Shown: piece after piece, positions 54,489 to 64,000 of the stretch
Numbering within the stretch: the first letter of the stretch is position 1
How the letters are laid out: each line of letters begins with the position of its first letter
Assembly: GCA_037176885.1 (NCBI GenBank)
Contig: JAWWNJ010000017.1
Span: 248,001-312,000, forward strand
Source: Favolaschia claudopus
Taxonomy: Eukaryota; Basidiomycota; Agaricomycetes; Agaricales; Mycenaceae
DNA: 64,000 nt
Direction: 5' to 3'
Notes under the pieces: model-generated
Told to the model about the DNA's origin: nothing
What the model saw: the letters and a program-made list of their open reading frames with translations, nothing else
The model's database searches: none
Program-made: the position numbers and the translations under genes

Positions 54489-55732
54489 AGAGCTCAGGGA
54501 TAGGGGCGAGCCATCAAAAATCCGACAGTGCTAAGCCCCTTGAGAGCCGGAAAGAAAAGGGTCGGGCTGATAAAGACAAAGATTGGAGAAGCAAAGCGGC
54601 TGAGGAAGTCGAGTCTGAAGATAGGCGCGACAAAGACAAAAGACCTGTAGAAAACAGAGCTTATGTTGAACTTCCTTATGTATCGGTTCCACCGGTTAGA
54701 AATCGAACAGAAAATCAACTGGTTGATTTAGAACAACAGACCACGGAAATCGAGCCGCGGGAGTATCAAGTCAGGGCCCCAGTCCAGAGAGATGGTCTAG
54801 GAAGGAAGGTCGCTGATAAGATACTTCGTACAGAAGTAACTTTGGATGTGCGAGACTTAGTAGGAGTTTCGCCAGAGGTTAGGGCAAATATTAAACGCGA
54901 CGTAACTAAAGTTAGAAAGCCAGTTCCCAGGGACGCGGTTAAGAAAGTTATGTTCGCAGATGAAGTTGAACAAGCCCTACCTTTCGAGGACGAGGAAGAG
55001 GAACCGCGACTGGAGTATGACGCACTTAGCCTGAGCGAACTACCTCCGTTGAACTCTGTGTTTATTCAAAACCAGACCACAGAAGAAGTACCACAAGGAG
55101 CGGTCACTGTGTTGGACCCCTACCTTCAATATTTGGAAAATCTCGAGCCGGGTGAAAGGCCTAGGCAAATCTATACAGACGAGAAGAGACCAATATTCGT
55201 AGCGCGCGACTCTGCTAATTTAAGGGTAATATTCCCGACTATAAATAAGCAGGCGCGAGTAGAATGTGTTATGGACTCGGGATCGCAGGTTGTGTCAATG
55301 TCTCTCGAGACGGCTAATCTGTTGAAATTATCCTGGGACCCAGACATTATTGTACATATGGAAAGCGCGAATAAAAGTATTGAAAGGACGGTTGGTCTAG
55401 CCAAGAATGTTCCCTTCAAATTTGGGGACATGACTGTCTATCTACAAGTACATATAATTCGAGGTCCGGCGTATAAGGTTCTTTTGGGGAGGCCCTTTGA
55501 GATTCTGACTGAATGCCAAGTAAATAATGGTAGGAATGATTCTCAGACGGTTACCTTGAAGGATCCCAACACGGGAAAGAGGTGTTCAATGCCTACGTTT
55601 CCTCGTGGACGAGAGAAAAGCTCATCAAAGCAATCTCGAGTCACGGTTGAGGAAGTCGAGGATGAGGAATCGGGTGGAACTGCTGACCCAGATAAAGCGG
55701 AGCAGGTTTTTCGCCATGCTTCGATGAATTAG
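54485..55732 (+). CDS. Protease polyprotein segment (aspartic protease) of the retrotransposon
   Basis: 415 codons in the -1 frame relative to gag, with no own ATG near the start, so it is presumably made as Gag-Pro after slippage. The first 200 residues are charged and low in complexity (KDKDWRSKAAEEVESEDRR). The retropepsin-like part has VECVMDSGSQVVSMS near residue 264 (catalytic DSG, family normally DTG or DSG) and a distal hydrophobic-Gly motif KVLLGRPFEI (the flap-distal ILG-like signature). It cuts the polyproteins during particle maturation. The frame ends TAG at 55730-55732, overlapping pol by about 33 bp. Confidence 0.75.
   Translation: MKSSGIGASHQKSDSAKPLESRKEKGRADKDKDWRSKAAEEVESEDRRDKDKRPVENRAYVELPYVSVPPVRNRTENQLVDLEQQTTEIEPREYQVRAPVQRDGLGRKVADKILRTEVTLDVRDLVGVSPEVRANIKRDVTKVRKPVPRDAVKKVMFADEVEQALPFEDEEEEPRLEYDALSLSELPPLNSVFIQNQTTEEVPQGAVTVLDPYLQYLENLEPGERPRQIYTDEKRPIFVARDSANLRVIFPTINKQARVECVMDSGSQVVSMSLETANLLKLSWDPDIIVHMESANKSIERTVGLAKNVPFKFGDMTVYLQVHIIRGPAYKVLLGRPFEILTECQVNNGRNDSQTVTLKDPNTGKRCSMPTFPRGREKSSSKQSRVTVEEVEDEESGGTADPDKAEQVFRHASMN
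55705..55711 (+). promoter_or_regulatory. Probable second -1 slip site between protease and pol (GGTTTTT)
   Basis: The pol frame has a stop (TAA near 55696), so the switch must take place between there and the protease stop at 55732. The only slippery-looking run in this 33-bp overlap is GGTTTTTC. It is not a strict X XXY YYZ heptamer at its first codon, so efficiency is uncertain. Confidence 0.5.
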
Positions 55733-58700
55733 TGCATCTGCAAGAACGAGGAGAAGTGGCGCTAAAACTTGGATTTAATGAGGATAAGGAGTTAGAGATC
55801 GAGGGATATTTTAGGCCGAGAGGGCTTACATTCGATGAGACGGAGATCCAGGAGGCGTATATTAGCGCGTCAACTGGATCAAGAGCATTAAAGAGGGATA
55901 GGAAGGCGCAGACCTTGTTCCAAGAGTTTAGGCAGAAGACCCGCAAGGGTAAGAAGCTTGAAAAGAATAAGACAACCAAGAAGTACGGTGTCTTTACTTG
56001 GAGTACCAGGGAAGGACCGGAAGTCGAGGTACAAGGGGAATCAAACATCCCCGAGAAGCCCGAAGAAGGTCCACGCACCAAAACACCAGTCGAGATAAGG
56101 AAAGTACACTCCTTTACTCAAGGGATAAGGTGTGGGTGTTGCGCCTCAGCGGATTTTATATCTCCAGAACCTTGTAGCACTTGTCCTGAGGAAGTCAAGG
56201 AAGAAGTACCAAAGGTTTCGGTTCTCGCGGGCAAGAAGTATAAACCAGTAGGATTGAAAATCCGACCAGTATATACGGAACTCCCGGAGAAATATAGAAT
56301 CAAGCGAGAGATAATTGGAGATCCTCTAGCGGACATGCCGCCATTAAATCCTAAACCAGCGGACTTCGTACCTACAGGAAGGTATACCGCTGAGCGTAAG
56401 GAAATAATAGACAAGCAGCATGAAGGGGATTTTCTGTGGGAAGAAGAGCGGAAACTCATGCACGACTTAATGATGAAGCAAGAGGCAGGATTCGCATGGG
56501 ACGATTCGGAGCGAGGAAGTTTCAAACATGAATTCTTCCCTCCAGTTGAGTTCCCTGTGATCGAGCATGAGACTTGGGTAGAAAGAAGTATCCCAATTCC
56601 GCGCGGGCAACTCGAGGAATTTTGTAAGGTTATAAAGAAGAAGCTAGACGCGGGGGTCTATGAGCCTTCAAATTCCTCGTACCGGAGTAAATTCTTCGGA
56701 GTAGTGAAGAAGGATGGGAAGAGCATTCGCTTGGTACATGCCTTGGAACCACTAAACGCGGTGACCATTGCTCACTCAGGAGTGCCTCCCGCGACAGATG
56801 AATTGGCAGACCACTTCGCTGGAAGAGCATGTGGAGGATGCCTCGACTTGTACTCAGGATATGACCATCGAGATATCGCAGAGGGATCTAGGGACTTTAC
56901 AACGTTCCAGACACCTTTTGGCGCGCTTCGATTAGTCAAGCTTCCTCAAGGGTGGACAAACTCGGTTCCAATATTTCACGACGACGTCACATATATTCTA
57001 AGGGATGAAATCCCGCATGTAACGATTCCCTACATCGATGATGTACCAATCAGAGGAGGGGGAACTCGATATCAGGATAAAGACGGAAAGTATGAAACTA
57101 TACCCGAGAACCCCGGAATTAGGAGGTTTATTTGGGAACACTTCTTGAACTTGAATCGTGTAATTCAACGACTCAAGTATAGCGGAGGGACGTTCTCAGG
57201 TATGAAGAGTATATTATGTTGGGATGTCTTTCCCGTAGTAGGGCACATTTGCTCTTTTGAAGGCAGAAGACCAGGAACTGACCGTATCGGAGTTATTGTT
57301 CGTTGGGGACCTCTCGAGGACGTCTCTGGCGTAAGACAATTCCTAGGCACGACTGGGGTTCTGCGAATGTTCATAGACGGATACGCAAAGATCTGTAGAC
57401 CTATTACGAAGTTATTAAGGAATAATGTTGAATTCGTATGGGGTCCAGAACAAGTCGCGGCTATGAATGCACTCAAGGAAGCGATAAAAGTATGTCCCGC
57501 GCTGAAACCTCTGAATTACGACTGGGACTCCGATATCGTACTTGCTGTGGACACTTCATGGATGGCAATTGGGATTCAAATTTATCAACATGATGTACTT
57601 GATAAATTGAAGAAGTATTACGCTAAGTTTGCGTCTATCACTTTGAACCAGAGGGAAAGCAGGTTCTCCCAGCCGAAGCGCGAGTTGTACGGATTAAAGC
57701 GAGCATTAGAGGCAATGCAATATTGGCTTCTGGGGTGCAGGAAGTTAGTAGTTGAGACTGACGCGCTCTATATTCAGGGAATGTTGAATAACCCTGGTAT
57801 GGGACCAAACGCGACGATTAATCGTTGGATCGAGCAAATCCTGATGTTTCACTTCAAGCTTAAGCACGTCAGAGGAGTAACCTTCCCGCCAGATGGGTTG
57901 TCGCGGAGAAAAGCGCAACCAGGAGACGAGGAATGGCCCAATACAGAGGAAGGGTTGGATCAAAATCCATCCCCGGAGAATCATGAAGATTGGGACTATA
58001 ATTGTGAACAACCCCTCGACTTCGATGAGTTCAAAGAAGAGATCGACGAACGTGGAGGATACTTCCAAGGATTGGAAGGAGCTGCCTCCTCGATAGAAGA
58101 CTTCGAAGATGAAATCACGGTCGCCCGGACGGAAGAGAAAGCCATCCAGGAAAAGGTTGTTCAGACTTACAAGGCCGAAGGACTTGTAATGCCGCAATAT
58201 ATAGTATCGGTGGAAGGGGGAGAACCTTTACTCCCAGACCTAGAACTTAAAAATAACCCAGACAAGCGAGAAAAGTATGTTGAGGATCACCGATCCGGGG
58301 CAGCATTAGCCCAGGACGAGAGAATCGAGGTTGTGAAGGAATGGCTAAAGAGTCCTCTTGTTAGACCTGCTGGAATGGATAACAAGGAATTCAAGAAATT
58401 TATGAAATTCGCCAGATACTTCTTCTTGAGCAAGGGTGGAAAGTTATACAGGAAAGGAGAAGGTTCGATGCATAAATTGGTAGTCGCGAAGGAACATCGA
58501 ATGTACATGATGAGGGCGTCGCATAATGCCTTGGGGCACCGAGGGATATACGCGACTCGTTCTCAGATCGAGCTTCGATTTTGGTGGCCAGAACTTGAAC
58601 GCGATGTGACTTGGTTTTGCAATACCTGCAAAATATGTCAACAAAGGCAGAAAGCTCTGTTGAAAATCCCGCCGAGACCTACTTTGACTCCAAGCATCTT

Positions 58701-59859
58701 CCAGAAGATACACACCGATGTCATGATAATGGGTGAAGTCTCGAACGGTCACAGGTATTCAATAGCGGCGAGGGATTCCTTGTCGCGGTATGTTGAAGGC
58801 CGGCCGATGAGATCCGAGGATGCCGAAACTATCGGCAAGTTCTTACTCGAGGATGTAATCTGTCGTTGGGGATGTCCAGAGTGGATTGTAACTGATAATG
58901 CCAAGCAATTCATTGCCGCGCTAAAATGGTTAAACTCGAAGTACGGGGTAGTTGGAATTAAAATCTCGGCTTACAATTCCCAGGCGAACGGAACTGTGGA
59001 AAGAGGGCACTGGGATATCCGGCAATCATTGTATAAGGCAACCGGCGGTGATGTTAAGAAATGGTATTGGTTCTTCCCTCAAGTATTATGGGCGGACCGT
59101 ATAACTGTAAGAAGAGGAATGGGATGTTCTCCATTCTTTGCAGTATGTGGCGCCCATCCCATATTACCTTTGGACATCGAGGAAGCAACCTGGTTGGTAG
59201 AATATCCAGGCGCGCCAATTTCCACTGCTGAACTAATTGGTTTGAGAGCTAAAGCACTCGCCAAGCATTCAGTACATGTGGAGGAAATGCGGGAACGAGT
59301 TAGTGAGGAGAAACGGAAGATGGTCAGAAAATACGAGGAGGAGAATCGCGGGAAGATAAAAGATTATAACTTCCAACCAGGCGATCTAGTCCTAGTCAGG
59401 AATACGACTACTGAGAAGTCGCTGAACAGGAAAATGCACCCTCGATACTTAGGACCCATGGTGGTAGTTAGACGTGCCAAAGGCGGCGCATATATATGTT
59501 GCGAACTGGACGGTTCAGTCTTCCAAGGCAAATTAGCTCAATTCCGAGTGATACCTTTTGAACAAAGAGAGAAACTCGAGCTGCCAGGAACTATCCTAGA
59601 CTTAATCGACTTGTCTCCGCAAAAACTTGACGAACTGGCTGCGATGAAGGACTCAGATGAATATTCGGGTCAAGATTTACAGTTCCGTAAAGTTCACGTT
59701 AAGTCAAGGATGGAGCTACAGGACGAAGACGATGGAGAAGAACAGGAAGATGAATTCGAGGAAGACCAAGTCGAGGAACTGGACTTAGACGAGATTCGAA
59801 AGGAAGTCTCGTACGAAGATCGGCCTCGTCGGTCATCTCGGAGAAAGGTTCAACCGTGA
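55732..59859 (+). CDS. pol: Pol polyprotein: reverse transcriptase, RNase H, integrase
   Basis: A 1375-codon frame without a break. Reverse transcriptase: VKKDGKSIRLVHALEPLN, CLDLYSGYDHRDIAE, LRLVKLPQGWTNSVPIF and the active-site YIDD at about residue 434 (the family often has YIDD or YLDD). RNase H: VLAVDTSWMAIGIQI, VVETDALYIQGML, FPPDGLSRR. Integrase: HHCC zinc region (HNALGHRGI... CNTCKICQQRQ), catalytic D996 (IHTD), D1055 (VTDN) and E1090 (NGTVERGH) with 34 residues between the last two; then a GPY/F-like module (RYLGPMVVVRRAKGG) that binds chromatin or DNA ends. The order RT-RNase H-integrase marks Ty3/gypsy. The first residues before RT (with CGCCASADF) have no known fold. The frame is one base back from protease, so Pol is presumably made by a second slip. 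Confidence 0.85.
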   Translation: MHLQERGEVALKLGFNEDKELEIEGYFRPRGLTFDETEIQEAYISASTGSRALKRDRKAQTLFQEFRQKTRKGKKLEKNKTTKKYGVFTWSTREGPEVEVQGESNIPEKPEEGPRTKTPVEIRKVHSFTQGIRCGCCASADFISPEPCSTCPEEVKEEVPKVSVLAGKKYKPVGLKIRPVYTELPEKYRIKREIIGDPLADMPPLNPKPADFVPTGRYTAERKEIIDKQHEGDFLWEEERKLMHDLMMKQEAGFAWDDSERGSFKHEFFPPVEFPVIEHETWVERSIPIPRGQLEEFCKVIKKKLDAGVYEPSNSSYRSKFFGVVKKDGKSIRLVHALEPLNAVTIAHSGVPPATDELADHFAGRACGGCLDLYSGYDHRDIAEGSRDFTTFQTPFGALRLVKLPQGWTNSVPIFHDDVTYILRDEIPHVTIPYIDDVPIRGGGTRYQDKDGKYETIPENPGIRRFIWEHFLNLNRVIQRLKYSGGTFSGMKSILCWDVFPVVGHICSFEGRRPGTDRIGVIVRWGPLEDVSGVRQFLGTTGVLRMFIDGYAKICRPITKLLRNNVEFVWGPEQVAAMNALKEAIKVCPALKPLNYDWDSDIVLAVDTSWMAIGIQIYQHDVLDKLKKYYAKFASITLNQRESRFSQPKRELYGLKRALEAMQYWLLGCRKLVVETDALYIQGMLNNPGMGPNATINRWIEQILMFHFKLKHVRGVTFPPDGLSRRKAQPGDEEWPNTEEGLDQNPSPENHEDWDYNCEQPLDFDEFKEEIDERGGYFQGLEGAASSIEDFEDEITVARTEEKAIQEKVVQTYKAEGLVMPQYIVSVEGGEPLLPDLELKNNPDKREKYVEDHRSGAALAQDERIEVVKEWLKSPLVRPAGMDNKEFKKFMKFARYFFLSKGGKLYRKGEGSMHKLVVAKEHRMYMMRASHNALGHRGIYATRSQIELRFWWPELERDVTWFCNTCKICQQRQKALLKIPPRPTLTPSIFQKIHTDVMIMGEVSNGHRYSIAARDSLSRYVEGRPMRSEDAETIGKFLLEDVICRWGCPEWIVTDNAKQFIAALKWLNSKYGVVGIKISAYNSQANGTVERGHWDIRQSLYKATGGDVKKWYWFFPQVLWADRITVRRGMGCSPFFAVCGAHPILPLDIEEATWLVEYPGAPISTAELIGLRAKALAKHSVHVEEMRERVSEEKRKMVRKYEEENRGKIKDYNFQPGDLVLVRNTTTEKSLNRKMHPRYLGPMVVVRRAKGGAYICCELDGSVFQGKLAQFRVIPFEQREKLELPGTILDLIDLSPQKLDELAAMKDSDEYSGQDLQFRKVHVKSRMELQDEDDGEEQEDEFEEDQVEELDLDEIRKEVSYEDRPRRSSRRKVQP

Positions 59860-60278
59860 GATAACTTAGCGGTGATTGCCGGGAACGGTTCAAACGCAAA
59901 GTACCGCGGTAAAGACATATATTGCATAGGGCATAAGGCATAAAGAAATGAAACAGAGGTGAAGGAGTGTGCGTATCACGAGTTGGGCGTATCAAAGAGG
60001 ATAGAACTGCTCGAGGAGATCAAGTAAAGACGGTAATAGGAGTTGGGCGAAGGGTTTGCATAGGTAAACTCGAGGCGTCTAAAATAAATTACTAGCAAAA
60101 AGCAAGGTGATGGCGAGATGTGTCACAATGAGGACAATGAGTAGTCTTGGAAGTACGACGATGGGTGCGATTGGAGGACTCGATGCTAATTCGAAAGAAC
60201 TAGAATCAGCTGAAAATCGCAGAAAAGCTAAAGCCCGAATAATAAACGAACTTTGGGTTCTGAGGACGTTCGAGGATC
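59860..60278. other. Between pol and the first antisense gene
   Basis: No coding frame supported. A polypurine tract or LTR start was looked for and not found (no copy of TGAAAACACC or of the TATA region). Confidence 0.4.
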
Positions 60279-61658
60279 TCAAGTCGAGGGGGCTTTGGCG
60301 GAGCGGTCGTGTTGAAGGTCAAGAACTCGTTTGAGCTCATCGACGAGGAGCTGTCGGTGATTGAGAGTGTATCGAAGTTGCGAGTTGGCAAATCCAATCC
60401 GGCTCCTGAGGTCCGCCTCCTGTAGTCGAAGGGATCCAAGGTTATCATCGGAGGAGCTGGCTTCAACGAGCTTAGTAGCTTCGGCAACAGTTTTCTGGAC
60501 TGCTTCGCTGTTAGTGGCGAGCTCGGTCGCTAAATAATAGATAAGCGCGACTTAAATCTGGAGAAGATGATAACGCACCGGTATACTGCTCTGAGGAATC
60601 CTCATAGGCAAAGTTGGACGGCCGCGATCGCTTGCGAGGTGGTGGGACCGGGAAGTCCTCATGAACGGGTCCAGATACTGAGTCGGGGTCAGTACGGGCA
60701 AGAACAGCCATGGCCTTGAGATAAGGGGGAGCCCTTCGGTCAAAACCCTTCATTCTTAGAAATGAGAGGCGTACCGAGGAAGGGCGCGCACTACTCGACT
60801 GAGAGGCACGCTGTCCCGACGAATTAATCGAGCAAATTGCCCGAGGATTTTCAAAGTTTGAAAAGGGTTGCTCACATGAGGACGCTCGTCCAGAGACTGA
60901 GTCGAGCGAGAACCAGGCGCAGTAGCCTCGACCTGGAAAGCGCGAAGAGCATCGCAGAGTTGGTCAATAACCTCGAGTCGAGAGGCGAGACCTAGGTACA
61001 TACCGGCTCAGTATCGACAATCATAACATCGTCGAGCTCACCGGTAGGGAGAGGCAGTTCGGAATCATCGAAGGGAGAATCGTTGGGATCCTCGACGGTA
61101 GCCTTCGACTTCTTCGCCTTTGCCTAAATCATTAGACAAACGCAACGGATTTAATTCGAGACTCACCTTCCCCTTGCCTTTACCCTTCTTAGAGGGCTTA
61201 CCCTCTAAATCCTCAGCGACAGCGCGCGCCTCCTCGAGCTCAGTACGATGAGCTTGTTGAGTGGCAGTGGTGCCGGAACGAAGACGGTCGCGTTCGTACT
61301 TGATGCGAGCGCAGAGGTCCACGATAACGGGGTAGCGGCCACCGATGGCACCGTTGGGATTGGTAGCGGACTGGTGGTAACTGTTCTTGACGGCGAAGTA
61401 GGTGTCGTAGAGCGGTTTTTCCTTGGCAATCTCAGGAAGGAGAGCCGACATACCATCCTGAAAAATAATTGAATCGTGGAATCAGCAACAATGCGAATCC
61501 TAGGAATTAAGCAAACACACCAAGAGGACGGTTTGCTGGTCCAGGAAGGCGCGCTGCTTGGAACGGTCGGGATAGCGAGTCGCGGCAACCTTGTCCCCAA
61601 TAGAAATAAGGGTTTCATATTGAGCGGTGGTGAGGTGAGCGCGAATAGAAGGAGACAT
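60279..61658 (-). CDS. Antisense gene 1: nuclear-type protein with basic patch and coiled coil
   Basis: Six exons join in frame: 61658-61521, 61457-61167, 61123-61004, 60932-60876, 60714-60579, 60529-60279; 330 residues. It starts MSPSIRAHLTTAQYETLISIG, continues with a hydrophilic helical part (GMSALLPEIAKEKPLYDTYF, YPVIVDLCARIKYERDRL), a lysine-rich GKPSKKGKGKGK, an acidic stretch, a nuclear-import-like PPPRKRSRPSN and a C-terminal coiled coil (LRLQEADLRSRIGFANSQL, VDELKRVLDLQHDR). Possibly a nucleic-acid- or chromatin-associated factor; I do not recognise the family. A start at 61748 would add 30 residues. It faces pol tail to tail and shares its word usage (CGCGACTCG, CTCGAG). Confidence 0.65.
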
Positions 61659-62262
61659 AGTTAATGCTACTAGAGAAGGGTAGTCGTCGAAGAGACTGGT
61701 GAATGGTCGAAAGAACTTGAACTCTTTATAGGAAGGGCCAGGCGTCATACGTGTTAACTGAGGACAGTTAAATTTTATGAAATGGGGAGGAGACTAGTAA
61801 ATCGCGTCAAAGTCAGGCGGGACTTCATTGGTCACTCCCTAGACACGTTAAAAGACGTGGCACGAAGCCTATGGATACAGAGTCGAGATTCGACTCGCGC
61901 GTAATTACTGGGTTCCTGAGAAAACGTGACCGCGATCAAAAGTCACGAGATTGCCTTGCCTACGCGGAAAAATACACCGCCTAAGGGAAGAAAACGTGAT
62001 ATATCGAGGATCTCACGTGCCTTAGAACCAGAACACGCAGTCTGGACATCGGTTATAGATAATTTACAAAGCGGAAAGGAATCCGATTGAACTAAGAAGA
62101 CAGAATTTGCGCGACTCGATCATAAGTCACGGGAAAGATCGACGGAGTCACGACTTCGAGAGGACTTCACACGTCAATCTTGTCATAACAAGTTCAATAA
62201 GGAAATTCCGTCGCGCGAAGTAAATTTAAGGTGTATCGTGTACTAGGGGAAAAAGTACAGGA
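61659..62262. other. Spacer between antisense genes 1 and 2
   Basis: Rich in CGCGACTC and GTCACG words (for example 61890-61950 and 62105-62160) like the retrotransposon leader. Likely promoter of antisense gene 1. No gene. Confidence 0.35.
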
Positions 62263-62927
62263 CTACATAGGTGCAGGAACAATGGAGGCTTGAAACATAA
62301 TCGCCTGTTTCTCTACCAGAGTAAAATCAAAGTCAGGATGATCAACATGATCAACAAGGAACTGAACAGCCCAAGGGTCGGAAATTAAGGATAAGTGTCC
62401 TACAAATCCGTCGCGGCGAAAGTTCTTAGCCTTAGGGTTGGCTGCCTGGTCGAACGCCATGAAAGCTTGAAGAGCGTTGGCGTAGAACTGGATAAGGCCC
62501 TCCTCACGGTCTGAATTGAAATTACTTTAGCTCGACTCAAGAGACAGTCAAAGGAAGACGCACTAGGGCCGCAGAAATTATGAAGGAATTTCTCGCGTTC
62601 CATCTTGATGTGGCATAAGAATTCGGAGCGTTCTGCGAAGGGGCAGATGTTCCCAGTGTTCTTGCACTCGAGACATGGCTTGCCCCAGCCTTCGTTGTGA
62701 CAAACGTATTTGAAGCCACGACAATTCGCGCACTTCTCATAGAACTGGAGAAATGTTAGCCTTAACGCGCTGGAGGATCCTCTAATAGAACGTACGCCAT
62801 CGAGCGCGAGCAGCTTCATGTAACTCAAGAAGTTTGGGGCGCGTTTATAAGCAGCAGGATGGGCCACAGGCCAGCAACCAGGCGAAGAAGTAGCGTCGAA
62901 GATGTTGGGCGTATTGGGGGTGATCAT
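62263..62927 (-). CDS. Antisense gene 2: cysteine-rich small protein
   Basis: Exons 62927-62796, 62744-62564 and 62510-62263 join in frame, 186 residues. After an N-terminal part (MITPNTPNIFDATSSPG, FLSYMKLLALDG) comes a Cys-rich block: CANCRGFKYVCHNEGWGKPC, then LECKNTGNICPF and FLCHIKMERE. The C-x2-C...C...C-x2-C...C layout looks like a metal-binding finger of the kind often found in fungal regulators and Gag-like proteins. The tail (FYANALQAFMAFDQ, WAVQFLVDHVDHPDFDF) is helical. Function unknown; zinc binding is inferred from the cysteines. Confidence 0.65.
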
Positions 62928-63384
62928 GAAGGATTACAAGCCTAAGGAAAATCAAGTCGAGACAAAACTTAAGTATGAGTGACCGTGTGAATCTTTTCTC
63001 AAAGGAGTACTCGGAACAATTGGACCGGTTGCTCCCTTGATGGGTCAAACGTCATCGATAATCAAACACGCGAATTGGCGCGCTGATTATCTTTAGCGGC
63101 TAATTTGACTTAAGATAATCTTGAGTTCACACTTAAGTTTTGCAGGCAATACACTGTATTGTTCGGCCTGCGCGAACGCGCGTACAGAATACTATGAAAT
63201 AAAGCTACGGAATGTATTCATCGTAGCGAGCAGCGATATATGTAAAAAGAAAATTTTGAGGCGCGGAAGCGCGCGCGACGGACAGCAGTAGATATCTAAT
63301 AAATTTCTACTAAGACGCGTTAAAAAAAAGGAAAGAAACGAAGAAAGGAAAACGGGACTTACGCGAAGAATTCAACCAACGCGA
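62928..63384. other. Spacer between antisense genes 2 and 3
   Basis: AT-rich around 63080-63340; no gene. Contains runs such as TTAAAAAAAAGG. Probably the promoter of antisense gene 2. Confidence 0.35.
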
Positions 63385-64000
63385 CTAGATCTCGTCCTCC
63401 TTCATCCCCTTGTTTCTACGAGGCGAAACACGAATAGGACCACGAGAAGAACCGGCGCCAGGGTCAGAAACGGGACCCTGCGCGCGACGATGAGACTGGA
63501 GCGATTCTTCAGCAGCGCGAGCCAAGCCCACGACATCCTCCTCGTCGTCTTCGACGTTGATTGGAGAAGAATGTCTAGAAACTTCGGCCTCTGGCGCGAG
63601 AAGGTTTACACCTTCTCCCCAGGCACGCATCACCGCCTCGCGATTTTCATCCGATAGATCCTCGAGCCCCGGCACGTTCTCTGGGCCGTATGCGGTTATG
63701 TTCTCGCGAAGGCGATCTCCGACATTAGCCCCAAGAGAGATCACCAAAGCGCGCGCCTTGAGGAAGGGCTGACGAAGGCCCTCGTAGATCTCAAACGCGT
63801 CCGAAAACGCGTCGATCTCCGAGTTTACGCCTGAGAATGGGGTCAGTAACGACAAGTAAGGAAGTTATGAAGAAATAACATACGGTTCATCGATAACCTA
63901 GAATATGGCTCGAGGGCGTGGGCCAGACCTTTCTGCTCAGCGGCAGTGAAGCTGTGGTTGCAGTGGGAACCATGCTTCTTGGCGCAATTAGAACAACGGG
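63385..64000 (-). CDS. Antisense gene 3 (5' end outside window): Cys/His knuckle plus acidic tail
   Basis: Two exons visible: 64000-63884 and 63830-63385, intron 53 bp. The first codes RCSNCAKKHGSHCNHSF, a short C-x2-C...H...C-x-H cluster like a knuckle, then AAEQKGLAHALEPYSRLS. The second is acidic to helical (IYEGLRQPFLKARALVISLG, VPGLEDLSDENREAVMRAW) and ends with a disordered, charged part (NVEDDEEDVVGLAR, RVSPRRNKGMKEDEI). The N-terminus is cut by the window edge. Unrecognised family. Same strand and spacing as antisense genes 1 and 2, so the three may be co-inherited. Confidence 0.6.

Larger units (their letters stand above)
51008..59859 (+). mobile_element. Ty3/gypsy-type LTR retrotransposon (5' LTR through pol)
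   Basis: A putative 5' LTR (51008-52422), a primer-binding-like site, then gag, protease and pol in order RT, RNase H, integrase, which is the Ty3/gypsy order. All three frames are long and undamaged, so the copy is young. No repeat of the 5' LTR is found between 59860 and the window end; the element either continues beyond 64000 or has lost its 3' LTR. The integration point lies in a decayed exonuclease gene, with TGGGA (51003-51007) as the predicted 5-bp target duplication. Confidence 0.8.

Noticed and set aside
1..64000. CRISPR arrays, bacterial operons, rRNA or tRNA genes
   Set aside because: No regular short direct repeats with unique spacers, no ribosome-binding-site-led gene strings and no RNA gene signatures were seen; intron-rich genes show a eukaryotic nuclear genome.

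Overview
The window reads as nuclear DNA of an agaricomycete (mushroom-forming basidiomycete). The evidence is many short GT-AG introns (about 49-68 bp), F-box genes in series, paired NB-ARC/TPR genes with a glycine-rich N-terminus, and a transposon load typical of that group. No RNA gene, CRISPR array or bacterial-type operon was seen. Gene functions are inferred by eye from motifs; no database search was run.

Layout. 0-2 kb: a truncated F-box gene on the minus strand diverges from a 3'-5' exonuclease-like gene. 2-7.5 kb: repeat-rich DNA with a 257-bp inverted-repeat element, a spliced gene remnant and a 1.6-kb stretch crowded with ACTCCG/CGGAGT words. 7.5-30 kb: a segmental duplication of an NB-ARC/TPR (NLR-like) gene with its upstream DNA. 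Copy A (7.5-16.6 kb) has an open reading frame. Copy B (25-30.1 kb) has lost one base just before the P-loop. Copy A carries a 3.3-kb transposon with ~130-bp terminal inverted repeats and an 8-bp target duplication. Copy B carries a 256-bp inverted-repeat element. Between the copies lies a head-to-tail array of three ~2.9-kb units, each holding a decayed membrane-protein-like gene.

30-38 kb: a zone of AAGTTAGC-type words, then a ten-exon gene whose frames all join. It predicts a 1689-residue protein with a GCM-like zinc finger, a DDE/E transposase core, a UCH-like protease domain and a PHD finger. An element with 85-bp perfect terminal inverted repeats follows. 38-47 kb: four F-box genes in tandem on the plus strand. 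47-51 kb: a frameshifted gene of unknown function, two doubtful small ORFs, and a second, decayed copy of the exonuclease gene.

51-64 kb: that decayed exonuclease is cut off exactly where a Ty3/gypsy-type LTR retrotransposon appears to begin. Gag, protease and pol lie in three successive -1 frames; the first junction has a textbook slippery heptamer directly before the gag stop. No 3' LTR is seen before the window ends. Instead, three spliced genes on the opposite strand (two complete, one cut by the window edge; two with cysteine-rich zinc-binding-like segments) follow pol and may belong to the same element.

Together the window looks like an accessory, fast-evolving region: immune-type receptor and F-box genes expanding by duplication amid active and dead mobile elements.
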